From Phytoactinopolyspora endophytica (lineage in GTDB: Bacteria > Actinomycetota > Actinomycetes > Jiangellales > Jiangellaceae), in NCBI RefSeq assembly GCF_004138495.1, contig NZ_ML142864.1, forward strand, positions 24,719 to 34,426: a DNA stretch of 9,708 bases, written 5' to 3'. The translations under genes and the position numbers were made by a program. Shown piece after piece: positions 7,588 through 9,708 of this stretch; the first letter of the stretch is position 1; every line of letters begins with the position of its first letter. The notes beneath the pieces were generated by a model. It searched no databases. It was not told where the DNA came from and was given only the letters and a program-made list of their open reading frames with translations.

Positions 7588-8343
7588 TCAGCCGCGGTGG
7601 GATGCCTGAGTCAGGAGCTCCCGGGCGCGGGCGGCGGCATCAGAGATGATCTGATCCACGGTTGCCGGATCGAGGGGCGCCGAGCTGTCGGCTTCTGAGT
7701 CCTCGGGCGTACCGTCGCTCGATTCAATTGCTCCACCCTCGCGCCCGGCGGCGTCCCGCATGTTCGCCGGAGGCCCCGAGTTGCGGCGCTGAAGCTCGTC
7801 GAGGAGATCGTCCTCGCCCCGTCCGCGCATCAGCAGGAGCAGGAACGGATCCGCGTCGAGCAGCCAGGATGCCTGGTAGCACAACGCGGCCGCGTGCGTG
7901 CAGGGGTGTCCCCAGTCGTCGCAGCTGCATCGCGGTTCGAGGTCGTCGATCCCCGGCAGTAGCTGTACGCCCGCGTCGTACGCCGCATCCGCCAGGTCGT
8001 CGGGCATATCGCGCTCCAGCAGCGCGGCGACGTGGCCGGCCTTGGAGGCGATCCGTCCCAGCAGCCGCTCCCAGTCGCTGTCGTTGAACTCGTCGAGGAA
8101 GACCAGCGTCTCGTGCGGTGTGTGGTCGTCTCCGTAGACGGTGGCGGAGATCCGGCCCGGGCTGATCGTGATCGTCCCGACGTGGCCACCGTGCGCGTAG
8201 GCCCGTCCGCGTCGTAACGCATCGGAGTCGAGCGACGAATCTTCCAATGCGTCGATCCAGGCGTTGCCCCACCACGTCTGGGCACGGCGGGTACGACGTT
8301 TTCGTGCTTCGAACGCTGGGAATCCTTTGGCCAGCTCACTCAT
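7588..8343 (-). CDS. SWIM zinc-finger protein, partner of the SNF2 ATPase
   Basis: The protein has 251 residues. Near the N-terminus is T-W-W-G-N-A-W-I-D-A-L-E (23-34), a motif typical of bacterial SWIM proteins. It is followed by a beta-rich G-R-A-Y-A-H-G-G-H-V region and the SWIM finger C-x-C-x6-C-x-H, with Cys139, Cys141, Cys148 and His150, all four zinc ligands present. The C-terminal 60 residues are Ser/Asp/Glu-rich and probably disordered. SWIM domains are predicted zinc-dependent DNA- or protein-binding modules. In bacteria, genes of this type often lie directly beside a SNF2 ATPase gene, as here, which suggests a functional complex on DNA; the process is not established. The ATG at 8343 has AAGGAGA seven-to-five bases upstream (8348-8354). 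The gene lies 66 bp after the SNF2 stop on the same strand, probably in one operon. Confidence 0.92.
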   Translation of the reverse strand: MSELAKGFPAFEARKRRTRRAQTWWGNAWIDALEDSSLDSDALRRGRAYAHGGHVGTITISPGRISATVYGDDHTPHETLVFLDEFNDSDWERLLGRIASKAGHVAALLERDMPDDLADAAYDAGVQLLPGIDDLEPRCSCDDWGHPCTHAAALCYQASWLLDADPFLLLLMRGRGEDDLLDELQRRNSGPPANMRDAAGREGGAIESSDGTPEDSEADSSAPLDPATVDQIISDAAARARELLTQASHRG

Positions 8344-8360
8344 CAGGTCTCCTTCGTGGA

Positions 8361-8412
8361 TGATCGGATACGAGAATCGGGCGCTATGACGCCCTGAAGT
8401 CGCATCCGATCA
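8361..8412 (-). other. 52-nt intercistronic hairpin between SNF2 and SWIM genes
   Basis: In the minus-strand RNA, TGATCGGATGCGA (8412-8400) pairs over 13 bp with TCGTATCCGATCA (8373-8361), with one G-U wobble. Inside a symmetric 5x5 internal loop, GGGCG (8394-8390) pairs with CGCCC (8383-8379) around a 6-nt loop. The stem begins with the SNF2 stop codon (8412-8410) and ends six bases before the SWIM Shine-Dalgarno. No U-run follows, so it looks more like an mRNA processing, stability or translation-coupling element, or a partial attenuator, than a full terminator. In the plus-strand RNA the wobble becomes an A-C mismatch, so the structure favours the minus transcript. Confidence 0.65.
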
Positions 8413-9708
8413 CCGCGGTCTCAGCGTCACCAGGTCGGCGAGGTCGGCGTCGGACAGCTCGCTCAGCGCGGCCTCACCCGAGCTGAGCACCGCGTCGGCG
8501 AGCTCACGTTTGGTCTCGAGCATGGCCGCGATCCGGTCCTCGACCGTTCCTTCGGCGATCAGCCGGTGGACCTGTACCGGCCGGGTCTGGCCGATCCGGT
8601 AGGCACGGTCCGTCGCCTGCTCCTCGACTGCCGGGTTCCACCAGCGGTCGTAATGGATCACGTGGCCGGCCCGGGTCAGGTTGAGCCCTGTCCCGGCTGC
8701 CTTCAGCGACAGGACGAACACCGGCGCCTGCCCAGGCGGGCTTTCCTGGAACCAGCGAACCATCCGCTCGCGCTGTTCGATGGGTGTGCCGCCGTGCAGA
8801 ACCTGAACGGGCGTGCCACGGGCCGAGAAATGCTCGTCGAGTAGCCGCGCCATGCCGACGTACTGGGTGAAGATCAAGGCGGCGTCGTCCTCGGCGGTGA
8901 TGGTATCGACCAGCTCGTCGAGGAGGTCGAGCTTTCCCGAACGGCCCGCCGCGCCCAGCGGCTCCTTCAGGTACTGCGCAGGGTGGTTGCAGACCTGTTT
9001 CAGCGCCGTCAGCAGTGCCAGAACAAGGCCGCGTCGAGCCATGCCGCTACTGGTCCTGATCTTCTCCATCGTCTCCTGGACGACGGCCCGGTACAGATCG
9101 GCCTGTTCCGGCGCCAGCGACACCGGACGGTCGGTCTGCGTCTTCGGCGGCAGCTCAGGGGCGATCCCGGGGTCGGATTTGCGCCTGCGCAGCAGAAACG
9201 GCCCCACCAGGCGGGAGAATCGGCGTGCCGTGTCGGTGGCCAGCGGCTCCTTGCCCGATTCGATCGGCTCGGCCCATCGGGTCCGGAACGCACCGAGGGA
9301 GCCGAGCAGGCCCGGGGTGGCCCAGTCCAGGATCGCCCACAGCTCGGACAGGTTGTTCTCGACCGGCGTGCCGGTGAGCGCGACGCGGGCCTGGGCCGGG
9401 ATGGTCCGAAGCGCCCTCGCGGTCTTGGACCGTGCGTTCTTGATGTGCTGGGCCTCGTCGACGACGAGCAGTCCCCACGGCGCCGTCGTGATCGTGTGCC
9501 GGGGATCCTGGCCGTTGGAAGCGCCGTCACCTCCACCGGCGCCTCCGCCGTCATCGGCCTCGGGTACCGCGTCGGTCGTGGCCTCGTCGGTCTCGCTGAC
9601 ATCGACTCGCATGGTGCCGTAGGTCGTGATGACGAAGCCGCCCTCGGTGTGCCGCAGGATCGAGTCCAGCTCGCGGCGGGCGCCATGGTAGCGGCGCACG
9701 GGCGTGCC
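8410..9708 (-). CDS. SNF2-family DEAD/DEAH-box ATPase (C-terminal 432 residues; N-terminus beyond the window)
   Basis: The frame is open to the right edge, and the first visible residues (G-T-P-V-R-R-Y-H-G-A-R-R) match the middle of the first RecA lobe, so the P-loop and any N-terminal region lie outside. Visible motifs are T-T-Y-G-T, motif II D-E-A-Q (9459-9448) followed by H-I-K-N, motif III T-G-T-P-V-E-N (9375-9355), then motif IV (I-F-T-Q-Y), the V-L-H-G-G strand, motif V (A-A-G-T-G-L-N-L) and motif VI Q-A-T-D-R-A-Y-R-I-G-Q (8619-8587). SNF2 proteins translocate on double-stranded DNA using ATP to remodel or displace bound proteins. All helicase motifs in the visible part look intact. A 42-residue acidic, Gly-rich segment (9606-9481) separates T-Y-G-T-M-R from motif II, about 30 residues more than usual. 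GTG 9699 is an internal codon, not the start. It precedes the SWIM gene in the same operon. Confidence 0.94.
   Translation of the reverse strand, partial: GTPVRRYHGARRELDSILRHTEGGFVITTYGTMRVDVSETDEATTDAVPEADDGGGAGGGDGASNGQDPRHTITTAPWGLLVVDEAQHIKNARSKTARALRTIPAQARVALTGTPVENNLSELWAILDWATPGLLGSLGAFRTRWAEPIESGKEPLATDTARRFSRLVGPFLLRRRKSDPGIAPELPPKTQTDRPVSLAPEQADLYRAVVQETMEKIRTSSGMARRGLVLALLTALKQVCNHPAQYLKEPLGAAGRSGKLDLLDELVDTITAEDDAALIFTQYVGMARLLDEHFSARGTPVQVLHGGTPIEQRERMVRWFQESPPGQAPVFVLSLKAAGTGLNLTRAGHVIHYDRWWNPAVEEQATDRAYRIGQTRPVQVHRLIAEGTVEDRIAAMLETKRELADAVLSSGEAALSELSDADLADLVTLRPR

Noticed and set aside
7513..7698. Small plus-strand frame of 61 codons with a possible AGAGG ribosome site
   Set aside because: The third-position composition is not like real genes here, its 3' half is antisense to the SWIM gene, and the protein is not recognisable. 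It may be a decayed remnant but is not supportable as a gene.
7586..9708. A phage-defence island made of Uma2, SWIM and SNF2 genes
   Set aside because: Nothing else typical of a defence system (methylase, restriction subunit, PLD nuclease, mobile-element genes) is present, and the Uma2 gene is separated from the pair by its own promoter region. It remains only a speculative reading.

Overview
The window is high-GC throughout, with strong G/C preference at third codon positions, GTG starts and purine-rich Shine-Dalgarno sites. Together with two tandem CIRCE boxes before a groES-less groEL whose product ends in GGMGGMDF, a SigE-type ECF sigma factor, a WYL regulator and a SNF2/SWIM gene pair, this points to a chromosomal segment of an actinobacterium. 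I cannot name the genus. I see no transposase, integrase, phage gene, CRISPR array, tRNA or rRNA.

Layout. Positions 1-693 (minus strand) hold an ECF sigma factor gene and, overlapping its stop codon by GTGA, the first 37 codons of a partner gene that runs off the left edge and is probably its anti-sigma or membrane partner. Positions 852-2353 (minus) are a two-gene operon joined by an ATGA overlap: a small single-pass membrane protein followed by an HTTM-domain polytopic membrane protein. Its organisation resembles SdpA/SdpB-type pairs. The groEL unit (2455-4329, plus) is divergent from it: two CIRCE operators, a leader of about 110 nt, the GroEL gene and a perfect 16-bp-stem terminator. The 331-bp gap after groEL contains a 167-bp nested palindromic element with 27/28-bp near-identical inverted ends, the most unexplained structure in the window.

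Positions 4593-6851 are a divergent pair, a WYL-domain transcriptional regulator (minus) and an alpha/beta-hydrolase of the epoxide hydrolase family (plus), sharing a control region of about 60 bp with a GCAATTGC palindrome. The natural reading is local control of the hydrolase by the regulator. The hydrolase converges on a Uma2-family PD-(D/E)XK nuclease-like gene (6865-7422, minus) with only 13 bp between the stop codons. After a noticeably AT-richer spacer, positions 7588-9708 (minus) carry a SWIM zinc-finger protein gene and, upstream of it in transcription, a SNF2-family ATPase gene cut by the right window edge. The 66-bp SNF2-SWIM gap is almost filled by a 52-nt hairpin that starts at the SNF2 stop codon and ends just before the SWIM ribosome binding site.

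Most genes are recognisable housekeeping or accessory actinobacterial genes. The least explained items are the palindromic element, the HTTM pair, the SNF2/SWIM pair with its hairpin, and lineage-specific low-complexity insertions in the SNF2 protein, the hydrolase and the sigma factor.
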